A stretch of DNA of 64,000 bases, taken from positions 240,164 through 304,163 of the forward strand of contig NZ_AP022566.1 in the NCBI RefSeq assembly GCF_010727325.1, read 5' to 3'. The translations under genes were made by a program, and so were the position numbers. The stretch comes from Mycolicibacterium alvei. Lineage in GTDB: Bacteria; Actinomycetota; Actinomycetes; Mycobacteriales; Mycobacteriaceae. Each line of letters opens with the position of its first letter. Positions within the stretch are counted from its first letter, which is position 1. Positions 42,184 to 51,464 of the stretch are shown here, piece by piece. Under the pieces are notes generated by a model. The model ran no database searches. It was not told the DNA's origin and saw nothing but the letters and a program-made list of their open reading frames with translations.

Positions 42184-42921
42184 GTGTCCGGTGGTGGACG
42201 GACCGCCGACGTGACGGTTTCCGTCCGAAACAAGGAGACCCTGGCCGAGTATTCGACCGACTGGGGCCTCGTGACCACCGATCTGCTCAGCGCGGCGATG
42301 CCCTGGAGAACGTTTAGGTGGTATCGCGGGCAGAAGCATTACTCGGGCACCTACTGGTCGTCGACCGAACGCTCTCACGTCATCTACGAGTCTCGCCTGG
42401 AATTGGCCAGGCTGCAGTACGCGGATTTCGATGTCGCAGTACGACGTATCGTCGCGCAGCCGTTTCTCTTGAAGACGAGAGTCGATCGGCGAGTGCGTCG
42501 GCATGTGCCGGACTTCTTGCTCATCGATGAGCAAGGACCCATCGTTGTCGACGTCAAACCCCTTGCACGGCTGGGTAAACCAAAGGTCTCTTTCACGCTT
42601 GACTGGACCAGGAAGATCGTGGAGGGACATGGCTGGCGTTACGAAGTCTGGAGCGAACCGCCGGCGACGGAACACGAAAATATCCGCTTCCTCGCGGGCT
42701 TCCGTAATCCAAGGTGTTTCAACGACGGGCTAGTGGAATCGATCCGACATCACGAACTCGCCGGCCGCACTTTGGGCGAGGCTTTGAGTATCGACTTCGG
42801 CGCACCACCTGCCCTGGTGCGCTCTGCTGTCTTCCACGCGATCTGGAACCAGTACTTCACCGTCGATATGACGGAGCCACTGACGAGATCAGCGATCCTG
42901 ACGAAAGGGCCGGGAGCATGA
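42184..42921 (+). CDS. tnsA: TnsA-like transposon endonuclease
   Basis: 245 residues from GTG 42184 (a GTG at 42211 is possible). The restriction-enzyme-like fold is seen around residues 66-126: Glu69 (YESRLELARL), Asp110 (RHVPDFLL), then IVVDVKP with Lys125. These match the E-D-x-K catalytic set of TnsA, with Asp where Tn7 has Gln. The C-terminal part (about 175-240) probably contacts TnsB/TnsC. TnsA cuts the 5' ends, giving cut-and-paste movement together with TnsB. It overlaps tnsB by 4 bp (ATGA). Confidence 0.88.
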   Translation: MSGGGRTADVTVSVRNKETLAEYSTDWGLVTTDLLSAAMPWRTFRWYRGQKHYSGTYWSSTERSHVIYESRLELARLQYADFDVAVRRIVAQPFLLKTRVDRRVRRHVPDFLLIDEQGPIVVDVKPLARLGKPKVSFTLDWTRKIVEGHGWRYEVWSEPPATEHENIRFLAGFRNPRCFNDGLVESIRHHELAGRTLGEALSIDFGAPPALVRSAVFHAIWNQYFTVDMTEPLTRSAILTKGPGA

Positions 42922-45071
42922 GCAATTCCGCTGTGCGAGTGGGAGTGGGCACGCGGGTGGTCTTCGACGGCGAGCTCCTGGAGGTCGCCGAACTACATGC
43001 GGGGCAGTTGGGCACCGAGACCGTGCTGCGATCGTGCCGAGGGCAGAGCGGATTCGTGCGAATAGCACTGCACGAATTGCTGACGAGCCGACGAGCGAGC
43101 CTTGTCCCGGACACGCACGGCGGATGCGGCCCGGATGATGCCGGGGAGCCGGCTGACGTTGTGCTGTCGGGAAAATCCGGATCGGAGAGAGCGATCATCG
43201 CCGAACGAGCGGCGCACGTGCGTGAGGTCTTGACCGGGTACCGGTCAGGGGCAGAGGAGCTGGCGGCGCCCGACGAACCGCGGCCGTCCTACGACGTGCG
43301 ACTCGCGCTCACCGAACGATACAAGGCGAAAGCGGCTGAGCTCGAAGTGAGTCTGCGCACGATCAAGCAGTGGGTCGCAGACTTTCGTCAACACGGAGAA
43401 GCAGGTCTCGCCCGCAGTGCTGTAAGCCGCCAAAAGCCGCTGGGGCTCGTCGATGAGCGCTGGGTGGAAACCGCACTCGAGGTCATGGTCGAACACACCG
43501 AACAATCACGGCCCTCGCGACTCATGGTGATCGACCGGACCAACGCCCGGGTCGTTGCGCGCTACGGGCCGGACGCAGTCAAGCAGCCCAGCCGCGCCAC
43601 TGCGTATCGAATACTCGAGCAGTTGGAGAACCGGCATCCAACCTTCCGGTTGAGTACGAAGAGGAACCGCGACATCGCTGATCGGCCGGATGGCGCGTAC
43701 GGGAAGCTGCGCCCGACCCGGCCAGGCGAATACCTACTGATGGACACCACGCGGCTGGACGTGTTCGCGCTGGACCCGATCACTCTGCGGTGGGTGCAGG
43801 CCGAACTCACGATCGGGATGGATTGGTACACGCGCTGTGTAACCGGGATCCGGGTAACGCCGGTGTCTACGAAGTCGGTGGACGCTGCATCTGTGTTGTA
43901 TCAGGTTTATAGGCCGCGTCCTGCGGGAAAGGACTGGCCAGCTAATGCGGTATGGCCTGAGCACGGCGTCCCGCGATCGGTCCTGATCGATGTCGATGCG
44001 GTGGAAGGACCCTTGGCCAACGCGGCCGGGCCAACGATCGTGCCAGAGACCATTGTTATCGATCACGGCAAGATCTACGTATCGGAGCACTTGACGAGTG
44101 TGTGCCAGCGGATGGGGATTTCGATACAACCAGCGAGGTTGCGGACGGGTCGGGATAAGGGGCCGGTAGAGCGGTTCTTCCGCACGATCCGCGAGGATCT
44201 CCTGCAAGTCTTGCCGGGGTACAAGGGCCCTGATGTGCACTCCCGCGGGCTGGATCCGGAATCGGAGGCATTCTTCTACCTTGACGAGTTGGAGGCGATC
44301 ATCCGTGAGTGGGTGGCCGTGGTGTATCACCGCCGACCGCACGACAGCTTGATCGACGCGCATGTACCGGGGTTGCGGATGTCTCCGGCGCAGATGTTCG
44401 AGCACGGGATCGCCCGTGCCGGCTACGTCGAAGCTCCACGCGATTCTGATCTGGCCTACGAGTTCCTGAAAACAGAGTTCCGGAAGATCCAGCACTACGG
44501 GGTTGATTTCGGCGGCCGTCGCTACAACGGCCCCGCGCTGAACCCCTTCCGCAATTTGACCAGTCCGTACACGGGGAAAGCCAAGGGACGCTGGCCAATC
44601 CATTACGACCCCGACGACGTGACCCGCGTCTATTTCCGCGACCCAGATACCCGCGAGTGGCACATCCTGATGTGGGAGCATGCACCGTCGTTGGAGATGC
44701 CGCTCAGCGAGGACGCGCTGCGATTCGCGCGCAAGCTCGCCGTTTCGAAGTACACCTACCCCGATGATCGACTTGCGGTCGCGGATCTGTTGGAGCGGTG
44801 GAACCTCGGGCTGGGTTCAACATTGGCGGAACGCCGCATGGCGTTGCGGCTCTCACGAGAAGCCACCCTGATCGACGAGACCGAGACGCAGGGCGAGGTC
44901 GTCACCCTGCCGTCGGTTGCTCGCGTGCTGGCGACTGCGGATCCTCCCGTTGCCGAAGACCCAGACGAGATGACCCAGGAACCCGATCCTGAGACCGGCG
45001 ATGACGACGCCGAGGACGAACTCGACGACTATGCCAACGACTTCTACGCCGACGCACTGGACGACGCGTGA
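42918..45071 (+). CDS. tnsB: TnsB-like DDE transposase
   Basis: 717 residues from ATG 42918. The N-terminal part has HTH modules (KAAELEVSLRTIKQWVADFR; then MVIDRTNARVVARYGPDAVK). The RNase H-like core carries the catalytic triad Asp276 (EYLLMDTTRLD), Asp382 (VIDHGKIY) and Glu418 (DKGPVERFFRTI). A beta-barrel follows, and the C-terminus is very acidic (EDPDEMTQEPDPETGDDD), usual for TnsB tails that bind TnsC. It binds the end repeats and joins 3' ends to the target. Overlaps tnsA and tnsC (TGATG). Confidence 0.93.
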   Translation: MSNSAVRVGVGTRVVFDGELLEVAELHAGQLGTETVLRSCRGQSGFVRIALHELLTSRRASLVPDTHGGCGPDDAGEPADVVLSGKSGSERAIIAERAAHVREVLTGYRSGAEELAAPDEPRPSYDVRLALTERYKAKAAELEVSLRTIKQWVADFRQHGEAGLARSAVSRQKPLGLVDERWVETALEVMVEHTEQSRPSRLMVIDRTNARVVARYGPDAVKQPSRATAYRILEQLENRHPTFRLSTKRNRDIADRPDGAYGKLRPTRPGEYLLMDTTRLDVFALDPITLRWVQAELTIGMDWYTRCVTGIRVTPVSTKSVDAASVLYQVYRPRPAGKDWPANAVWPEHGVPRSVLIDVDAVEGPLANAAGPTIVPETIVIDHGKIYVSEHLTSVCQRMGISIQPARLRTGRDKGPVERFFRTIREDLLQVLPGYKGPDVHSRGLDPESEAFFYLDELEAIIREWVAVVYHRRPHDSLIDAHVPGLRMSPAQMFEHGIARAGYVEAPRDSDLAYEFLKTEFRKIQHYGVDFGGRRYNGPALNPFRNLTSPYTGKAKGRWPIHYDPDDVTRVYFRDPDTREWHILMWEHAPSLEMPLSEDALRFARKLAVSKYTYPDDRLAVADLLERWNLGLGSTLAERRMALRLSREATLIDETETQGEVVTLPSVARVLATADPPVAEDPDEMTQEPDPETGDDDAEDELDDYANDFYADALDDA

Positions 45072-46195
45072 TGGCCAAGAAGAATTCGGCACAGGAAGTG
45101 ACCGAGTCCCGGTTGGACAATCTCACGTTGGCCCGCAAGGAGGGTTGGCAGCGGTTTGTGAACACCGCCGCGCGGGGCTCACCGGAGCCGTTGACTCGTA
45201 AGGAGCTTGAGGACCTCAGCGAAGATGCCTACAACGACTACAACCGTCAACGCCGCGAATGGCACGCCAATCTCGGCCCGATCAAGACACCGCAGCTGGC
45301 CGCCTTGCACGAAGATTTGTGGGACATCGTAGACAGCAACGCCCAGGACGGCGACAAAGCCAAGGGCGCGGTGGCGATCGATGCCTTTCCCGGACTCGGG
45401 AAGACCACATCTGTACTGGATTTCGCCAAGAAGTTCCACCGTCGCGAAATCAAAGAGCAGGGAACCGAGACCATTGTGGGCCACGAGCGGTGGCCGGTGT
45501 GCCGAGTCGGGTTGACAGGCAACACCGGCATGGTCGAATTCAACCGGGCGATGTTGTCGTTCTTTGCCCATCCGGGGATGTCCCGCGGCAACGCTGCCCA
45601 TTTCGCTCACCGAGCACTCGACTGTGTGCTGACGTGTGAGACGAGGCTGCTGATCGTCGATGATCTGCATTTTCTACGCTGGCGCAACACTGCCGGGGTG
45701 GAGATCAGCAACCACTTCAAGTACATCGCCAACGAGTTTCCCGTCACCCTGATCTTCGTTGGCGTGGGGTTGGCAGCGCGGGGGCTGTTCTCCGAAGGGC
45801 ATTCCTACGAAGACGCGGTGATCGCTCAGACCGGCAGACGCACCACCAAACTCGACGTGCGCCCTTTCGTGATCGACACCGATGAAGGCCGGCGTGAATG
45901 GCGCCAACTGCTGCTCGCCTTGGAAAAGCGGATCGTGCTCGCGGACAAGCATCCCGGCATGTTGGCCGACGATCTCTCCGAGTATCTGTTTGCCCGCAGC
46001 ACCGGGCACATCGGTTCGCTCATGACCCTGATCAATCGCGGCTGCCAACGGGCTGTGCGCACCGGTGCGGAACTCCTATCCCGTGAGCTGATGGATCTGG
46101 TCAAGAACGACGAGGCATCGGAAAAGGCACGCCGGGAACTCGAGATCGCCTTCGAGGCGCGGCGCCTGACGACAAGGATCGGCAAGGCCGGATGA
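45071..46195 (+). CDS. tnsC: TnsC-like AAA+ transposition regulator
   Basis: 374 residues from ATG 45071, overlapping the tnsB stop; GTG 45068 is possible. Walker A is AIDAFPGLGKTTSVLDFAKK near residue 105; Walker B is LLIVDDLHFLRW near residue 200; then sensor-like IFVGVGLAARGLF and the C-terminal lid ending FEARRLTTRIGKAG. TnsC forms an ATP-dependent filament on target DNA that links TniQ to TnsAB. Overlaps the tniQ start by 4 bp. Confidence 0.9.
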   Translation: MAKKNSAQEVTESRLDNLTLARKEGWQRFVNTAARGSPEPLTRKELEDLSEDAYNDYNRQRREWHANLGPIKTPQLAALHEDLWDIVDSNAQDGDKAKGAVAIDAFPGLGKTTSVLDFAKKFHRREIKEQGTETIVGHERWPVCRVGLTGNTGMVEFNRAMLSFFAHPGMSRGNAAHFAHRALDCVLTCETRLLIVDDLHFLRWRNTAGVEISNHFKYIANEFPVTLIFVGVGLAARGLFSEGHSYEDAVIAQTGRRTTKLDVRPFVIDTDEGRREWRQLLLALEKRIVLADKHPGMLADDLSEYLFARSTGHIGSLMTLINRGCQRAVRTGAELLSRELMDLVKNDEASEKARRELEIAFEARRLTTRIGKAG

Positions 46196-47502
46196 ACACC
46201 GTGCGCACCCTGCCGATCCGCGTCGGCCCGATCGGGGGTGAGGCGATCGACTCGTGGCTGGAAGCGGTCGCTCACCGCACCCACACCGCGTTCGGAGACC
46301 TCCTGGCCGCCGTAGGACTGAGTCCGTACAACGGGATGGGTACCACTGCCTGGATTGTGTGCCTGCATCCCGACGAAGCAGCGACGATCAGCGCGGCAAC
46401 CGGAATCGCCGTTGATGCTCTGGAAACGATGACGCTACAACACTATTCGGGCAGCGCGGTGCGCATCAAATTCGATTCCAGAATGCTCAGCCGAGCATTC
46501 CCTTGGGGACGTGCACGGGGATCGCGATTCTGCCCAACATGTTTGGCCGAAACCGGTGGACGATGGCGACTGAGATGGCGCCTGGGCTGGACATTCGCCT
46601 GCACCCTCCACAACTGCATGCTCGCCGACGCCTGTCCACACTGCGGCGCGGTCCAGCGCCTCCGCACACACATCGGCGACACAATTCCCCAACCAGGCCG
46701 CTGCTCACACCCAGCCCAGGACGCAATTGGCCGTACCCCGCAAAGGTGCGGCGCCGACCTCACCAGCGCGACTGTCGCCGCATTCGACACAGATCACCCC
46801 GTGATCCACGCGCAGTGGGCCGTGAACACCGTCCTCGACAGCGAGACCTTGGCGTTCGGGGTGTATCGGACCTTGCCGCAGCCGCGGCTCAAGGTTCTCT
46901 CGGATATCCGGGCAGTCGCTGGTCGAGTGCTGGCTTACGCGACACCCCAAGACCTGGAAGCCCTTATCCCACAAGATCTCAACTGCATCTACCGGGACAG
47001 TGCCGAGCCTTTGGGCTCGCGGCCAGCCCGCACCGCTACGAAGCCTGGCATGGCGGCACCCGCACGGGCCGCGCCCGCCGCTGTCGGAGTGGTGGCCGCT
47101 TTGACAGCCCTGGATCGCCCCGACGTGGCGTCCGCCGGGGACGCGCTGCGATGGTTGGTGGCCTCATCGCGAGAGCGCGGATCGGCGGTGAGCGCAACAA
47201 ACATTGGCTGGGGCAAGGGCGTCTCGCCGGTGCTCACCGCAGTTCAACTTGCCGCTCTCGGGCCGCTGCTCAATCCAAGCGATCAACTGCGTTACCGCAT
47301 CGGCACACCGTTGCCAGCACGGCCGGTGCCGGATGCGGAGCGCACCGCGACCCTGGCACGCCAACTACCCGCGATGCTGTGGCCAACATGGTCACGCCAT
47401 TGGCAATTCCGAACTGCCACCAAATGCAACTACGCCCAGCGCTGGCCAACATCCTTCCGTTGGTCAACAGCAGGCTCCACCTCGACGAAGCAGCAGCCAT
47501 GA
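46192..47502 (+). CDS. tniQ: TniQ/TnsD-like targeting protein, N-terminal part (frameshifted)
   Basis: ATG 46192 overlaps tnsC by 4 bp. The TniQ domain is clear: IDSWLEAVAHRTHTAFGDLL, then zinc-binding FCPTCLAETGG, RWRLGWTFACTLHNCML, ACPHCGAVQ. This frame ends at 47502, but from about 47390 the other plus-strand frame continues the protein pattern (ALANILPLVNSRLHLDEAA and beyond), so the last ~40 residues here are probably out of frame. A single-base deletion, a sequencing error or programmed -1 shifting could explain it; no slippery heptamer was seen. TniQ chooses the insertion site. Confidence 0.75.
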   Translation: MNTVRTLPIRVGPIGGEAIDSWLEAVAHRTHTAFGDLLAAVGLSPYNGMGTTAWIVCLHPDEAATISAATGIAVDALETMTLQHYSGSAVRIKFDSRMLSRAFPWGRARGSRFCPTCLAETGGRWRLRWRLGWTFACTLHNCMLADACPHCGAVQRLRTHIGDTIPQPGRCSHPAQDAIGRTPQRCGADLTSATVAAFDTDHPVIHAQWAVNTVLDSETLAFGVYRTLPQPRLKVLSDIRAVAGRVLAYATPQDLEALIPQDLNCIYRDSAEPLGSRPARTATKPGMAAPARAAPAAVGVVAALTALDRPDVASAGDALRWLVASSRERGSAVSATNIGWGKGVSPVLTAVQLAALGPLLNPSDQLRYRIGTPLPARPVPDAERTATLARQLPAMLWPTWSRHWQFRTATKCNYAQRWPTSFRWSTAGSTSTKQQP

Positions 47503-48815
47503 TAGACAGCCCCATCGAGGGCCACGCAGTCTCCCGCATCCTGCAGCTCCTGGAAAAGCAGGACCAGTGGCCAAGCATTCGCGCCGCTCTCATCCGAATG
47601 GCCGACTACCTCGCAGACCATGACATCCCGATCGACTACCAACGCCGTCGCCGCGTCGACTACAGCATGCTGCTGCCGGACAAAGTGTGGGCGCAGATCT
47701 GCCGCGACACGGCCACCCCGGGACCGCGGTCGGTCCGGGTACGGATCGCCCGGTGCTTTCTGTTCGAGCGCATCAGCGGGCAGCCCGCCAACACATCGCC
47801 ATGGGCCCACGACAACAGCGCCTTTCGCACAAAGACCGCTGACTTCCCTGGCCATCTGACACCTGGACTCGCCCAAGCACTCAACGAGCACGGCCTCGAG
47901 TTCCTGGCCGACCAGGGCATCTACGACGAACCAGTGACATGGCACCCGCCAAGGGGAGTGCTCGACGGGCTCGCACTTCCTGGACCCGACCCGGCTGCAG
48001 TCGACATCGCCGGCCTGCACCGCGTCATGGCGGCGGCGGACGGAGTCAGGCTCGGGATCGCTGCGCAGCGATTGAACACCAGCCTCGACACCGTGCGCTA
48101 CCTGCTGGAGACTCACCCCGCGCCCCGGGCGGATAGCGATGAGGGCGCGACCCTCTCGACTCCTTACAACCGCGCGTATCTGACTGCCAAACAGACGCTT
48201 TCACGGGAGCACTTGGCCGAGCTCTACGAACGTCAGCGGATGTCGCTCAAAGATATTGCGACGACGGTTGGAGTCAGCCGCCAGATCATCGCCCGCCTCG
48301 CCCGCGATTACAGCCTCCCGTTACGGGAACCTGGTCTGCAGGCACGGACGTCGATCGACAGGGACTGGCTCTACGACCAGTACGTCAACAAACGACGCGC
48401 TCTACCCGACATCGCCAAAGAGGCCGGAATGAGCACCGCCAACATGGCGCGTTGGGCCAAAACACACGCCATCCCCATGCGGGGGCGCGGTGGTGTAAGC
48501 CACAGCTCCTCCCTCGCCGCCGAACGCGCCGCCGATGAGGCACCCGACCTCATCCGGCCCGCACTGCTCGGTATTGGTGGGTGGGAACGGCTTGAGAGAT
48601 TCGCTGCGGCAACGCGTTACAGCACGCTGACTATCGCTGCCGAAAAACTCGGCGTCGGTCAGGCCGCACTGGTGTCCCAAATCAACCGCATCGAGCGCGA
48701 GGTCGGCGCCAGGCTACTCAACCGCGCAGAACGTGGACGGCCGATGGAACTAACCGATGTTGGTGTGCGGGTCGCAGCGTCGATTCGTGCGTGGCAACGT
48801 GCTGGAGGGACGTAG
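47388..48815 (+). CDS. TniQ/TnsD C-terminal part in the -1 frame
   Basis: ATG 47388 begins 475 residues of continuous coding in the frame one base back from the tniQ N-terminal part. The content fits a large actinobacterial TniQ/TnsD C-terminus: LHLDEAAAMIDSPIEGHAVS, RMADYLADHDIPIDYQRRRR, then three or more HTH units (MSLKDIATTVGVSRQIIARL; ALPDIAKEAGMSTANMARWA) and a final LysR-type HTH (STLTIAAEKLGVGQAALVSQ). These would read the target DNA. Whether this is made as a separate protein or is a broken half of a ~870-residue TniQ cannot be decided from sequence alone. Confidence 0.7.
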   Translation: MVTPLAIPNCHQMQLRPALANILPLVNSRLHLDEAAAMIDSPIEGHAVSRILQLLEKQDQWPSIRAALIRMADYLADHDIPIDYQRRRRVDYSMLLPDKVWAQICRDTATPGPRSVRVRIARCFLFERISGQPANTSPWAHDNSAFRTKTADFPGHLTPGLAQALNEHGLEFLADQGIYDEPVTWHPPRGVLDGLALPGPDPAAVDIAGLHRVMAAADGVRLGIAAQRLNTSLDTVRYLLETHPAPRADSDEGATLSTPYNRAYLTAKQTLSREHLAELYERQRMSLKDIATTVGVSRQIIARLARDYSLPLREPGLQARTSIDRDWLYDQYVNKRRALPDIAKEAGMSTANMARWAKTHAIPMRGRGGVSHSSSLAAERAADEAPDLIRPALLGIGGWERLERFAAATRYSTLTIAAEKLGVGQAALVSQINRIEREVGARLLNRAERGRPMELTDVGVRVAASIRAWQRAGGT

Positions 48816-48948
48816 GTGCGGCGCACCTAGACGCGACCGTCGGGGAGCCGTTGGCGAAGGCCGGCATAGCCGGCGAGGCTGCGTTCGGGGTGTAGCGGCC
48901 GGTGGAGTGAGCGGGGCTGCTGTCGGTCTGGCGGCCTACGATCCGGCC

Positions 48949-50049
48949 ATGCTGAAGAAGTTCGAGGGCTGGCGCACCCGGACATCCATCGTCGTCGGAG
49001 CGGTGTTGCTCACAGCTGTGATCGCGGCGTGGGTGATCACCGCAGTGAAGACGGACGCCAAGTGGACCGACGCGGTGTCGGGCCTGATCGCTTTCGGGGC
49101 ACTGTGCGTTGCCGCCGCAGCGTGGCGCGAGACTCGGAGATCAGCTGAGGCTGACCACCGCAGCGTGGGCATCGCCGAAGCCCAGGAAGAGCGTCTGCGG
49201 TACGGATGGAACGTCAGTCTGCACCCGAACGGGAATCAGTACGAGCTGCGGAACACGGGTACCGCAGCTGCGCAGGCCGTCGAACTTAGCGGTGACTTCA
49301 TGCGCATCGGATTTCGGTTGAGCGACGGAGACGATCCGGTGAACATCGCAGCTGGCGAGGCCCGCGCGTTCCAAGCTCTCACCAGCTTCAACGACAGCGG
49401 CGTGGAGATGATCATCGAGTGGCTGCCTGAAGGGGAGACCGAGCGGCGGACTTGGCGCGAGACGGTGCCGCCGATGCCCAGCCGCATCGAGGGTCACGTC
49501 CAGGAGCGGCGCGACGAACGGATCCGGGAGGAGCAGCAGCGGCGCGACGATTCGCGGGAGTGGCGAGATCTGATTGTGCGGCTCGGCGACGCGTACACCG
49601 ACTGGAAGGTTGATCGCGACGACCCGAAGAAAAAGCTACGGGTGCAGCTCTTAACAGCCGCGTTGCCGCCCTCGATCGCACGCGAGATCGGATACGAGGT
49701 GGACGTCGCACGCGACGTGTGGGGCGAAGGTGAGTACCCGTTCGTGTTTCACGTCGCGGAGGAAGACCGGGAGCTGATTGAGCCGGTGCAGGCTGAGATC
49801 GAGCTGATGTGGAACATGCGTCAGCTCGCCGGGTACCGCGTCTATGGACCGATCGACGCCGAAGGGCCGAACACGGAGCCGCGCATCTGGTGGGCCGTCA
49901 AGGGTTACGCATCACGGGTTCGAGAGAGGGAATCCGGTGAGCGTAGGTTGCGTCGGTCCCGCGCGGATCAGGAGCACCGCGACTGGGCGATGCAGCGGCT
50001 CCAACGGTTCGGACAGGAAAACCCGACGCCTGGAGGGGATCCGGGGTAG
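48949..50049 (+). CDS. Membrane protein with charged cytoplasmic domain, 366 aa
   Basis: ATG 48949 (MLKKFEGWRTRTSIVVGAVL) is chosen over upstream frames because it starts directly before the first hydrophobic helix. Two transmembrane segments (IVVGAVLLTAVIAAWVITAV; AVSGLIAFGALCVAAAAW) are followed by a beta-rich part (GWNVSLHPNGNQYELRNTG) and long Arg/Glu-rich helices. It is the first cargo gene after tniQ. No family is recognised. The layout (short membrane anchor plus long charged domain) is seen in some defence effectors, but that is only suggestive. Confidence 0.65.
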   Translation: MLKKFEGWRTRTSIVVGAVLLTAVIAAWVITAVKTDAKWTDAVSGLIAFGALCVAAAAWRETRRSAEADHRSVGIAEAQEERLRYGWNVSLHPNGNQYELRNTGTAAAQAVELSGDFMRIGFRLSDGDDPVNIAAGEARAFQALTSFNDSGVEMIIEWLPEGETERRTWRETVPPMPSRIEGHVQERRDERIREEQQRRDDSREWRDLIVRLGDAYTDWKVDRDDPKKKLRVQLLTAALPPSIAREIGYEVDVARDVWGEGEYPFVFHVAEEDRELIEPVQAEIELMWNMRQLAGYRVYGPIDAEGPNTEPRIWWAVKGYASRVRERESGERRLRRSRADQEHRDWAMQRLQRFGQENPTPGGDPG

Positions 50050-50163
50050 AGGTCCGACCTGCCGTGGTTACGCCGCGGTGACCGCGGCCGCGTTGACAGA
50101 CCCCGGCTGTATGGTCAGCACCATCGTGAGCGGTGGCGCGTCGAGTCCAGGAGGAGGTGTGAC

Positions 50164-50790
50164 GTGAGCTTCCCCGAGGACCTGACTATGGTGCTTACCG
50201 GCGTCACCGCGCACCAGCTGCGCAGCTGGCGGTCGACCGGCCTGCTGGTGCCTGAGATCAGCCCGAAAAGACCGCCGCTGTACTCGTTCCGCGACTTGGT
50301 GGCTCTACGGACGGTGGCACATCTGCGTGCGAGTACCTCGCTGCAGAAAGTGCGCAAGGCTTTCTCGAACTTGGAGGAGTTCGACCTCACGGACCACCCG
50401 TCCAAGTACAAATTCGCCGTCGCCGACGCCAGCATCGCAGTGTGGACCGACGACGGGTTTATGGATCTGGTGAAGAACCCCGGTCAGTACCACATCGTCT
50501 CGCTCGCGGACATCTACCGGCCGTTCCGCAACCACCGCAACGACGAGGTGGTGGTGGATTTCGAGCACCCGCGTGAAAAGCTGCGCGTCGATGCCCGGCG
50601 CCTCGGAGGGTGGCCGACGATTGACGGGACTCGGGTGCCGTTCGACACGGTCGCCGACGCGATGAGCGGTGACAGCCCGATCAACCCCGAAGACCTCCGC
50701 CACTTCTACCCGGGTGTCACGGCGGCAGCCGCCGCCGATGCACTGGACTTCGCAGAGGACGTCGCCAGCCGAAGCCGGCGATCGGCATGA
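50164..50790 (+). CDS. MerR-HTH plus DUF433 antitoxin-like protein
   Basis: 208 residues; GAGGAGG at 50152-50158 precedes GTG 50164. The N-terminus is a MerR-type winged helix (TGVTAHQLRSWRSTGLLVPE, then YSFRDLVALRTVAHLR). The C-terminus is DUF433 (GGWPTIDGTRVPFDTVADAM, then INPEDLRHFYPGVTAAAAAD), a domain common in antitoxins. A central acidic part links them. The next gene, overlapping by 4 bp, encodes a PIN-like protein, so this is a toxin-antitoxin pair in which the antitoxin both binds the toxin and represses the operon. Confidence 0.82.
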   Translation: MSFPEDLTMVLTGVTAHQLRSWRSTGLLVPEISPKRPPLYSFRDLVALRTVAHLRASTSLQKVRKAFSNLEEFDLTDHPSKYKFAVADASIAVWTDDGFMDLVKNPGQYHIVSLADIYRPFRNHRNDEVVVDFEHPREKLRVDARRLGGWPTIDGTRVPFDTVADAMSGDSPINPEDLRHFYPGVTAAAAADALDFAEDVASRSRRSA

Positions 50791-51239
50791 AGTTCTTCCT
50801 CGACGAGAACATCAACTATGGGTGTCTGGCGCCGCTGCGCGCCGTGTACCGCGAGCACGAATTCCGCCATGCCCACGACGAGGGGTTGGCGGGGGAGCAG
50901 GACGTTCCGCTGTTCGGCAAGCTGCAGGAGCAAAAGTACGACGCCATCCTCACCAAGGACCGCAATCAGCTGACGAACCCCGAGGAACGGCGCGCGCTGT
51001 TTGACTCTGGCCTTCACTGGATCGGCCACGTCGCCAAGGGGTTTAAGGGTCTGATGAACCTGACGATGGAGACCGCTACGGTCACCGCGGGCCTGATCTA
51101 CGTGCTGAACGACTGGAAGCCTGAGCCGCATAGCTACCAACTGCGGGGGATTCCTAACGAGCCCGGGCAGCGGGTGAAGGTGCGGGCCGTTGCGCTCGAT
51201 GAATGGCAGGGCGACCTTAGCGGCCGCGGCGTCGCCTAG
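50787..51239 (+). CDS. PIN-like (DUF5615-type) toxin
   Basis: 150 residues from ATG 50787, overlapping the antitoxin by 4 bp. The start MKFFLDENINYGCLAPLRAV, followed by an acidic DVPLFGKLQEQKYDAILTKD core, fits the DUF5615/PIN-like nuclease layout with acidic active-site residues (D6, E7 and the Asp of LTKD). PIN-like toxins cut RNA. The C-terminal ~50 residues are longer than most. Role inferred: addiction or phage-triggered growth arrest within the transposon cargo. Confidence 0.78.
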   Translation: MKFFLDENINYGCLAPLRAVYREHEFRHAHDEGLAGEQDVPLFGKLQEQKYDAILTKDRNQLTNPEERRALFDSGLHWIGHVAKGFKGLMNLTMETATVTAGLIYVLNDWKPEPHSYQLRGIPNEPGQRVKVRAVALDEWQGDLSGRGVA

Positions 51240-51398
51240 CTGGTGAGTCTCGTCGCGCTGGCCCCGGGTAGGCGATCGCCGTAGTCGGGCAGTGGTCCTC
51301 GCCTGGAACACGTTCGGCACGCATTCAAGAAGCCCGCACCCGGCGACAATCACCAGCAAGAACGGTAGAGCGAGCAAGACTTCGACACCCAATCAATA

Positions 51399-51417
51399 AT
51401 TCACACAATATGTGAAT
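51399..51417. promoter_or_regulatory. ATTCACA-CAATA-TGTGAAT operator-like palindrome
   Basis: A perfect 7-5-7 inverted repeat in an AT-rich stretch, 48 bp before the start of the NYN gene. It stands out in an otherwise GC-rich region and is probably an operator or regulated promoter element of the NYN/methylase-like operon. No regulator gene is obvious next to it other than the HTH at the N-terminus of the methylase-like protein. Confidence 0.5.
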
Positions 51418-51464
51418 CGCATAGATACTTGACTGATGCGGCAACTGCGTGCCATCCTCAGTAC

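Noticed and set aside
42057..48815. CRISPR-associated transposon.
   Set aside because: tnsABC-tniQ are present, but there are no cas genes or repeat-spacer array in the window, and TniQ is the large HTH-bearing type used for fixed-site targeting.
50093..50115. TTGACA ... TATGGT as a sigma70-type promoter before the MerR-DUF433 gene.
   Set aside because: The spacing is only 11 bp, too short for a standard promoter.
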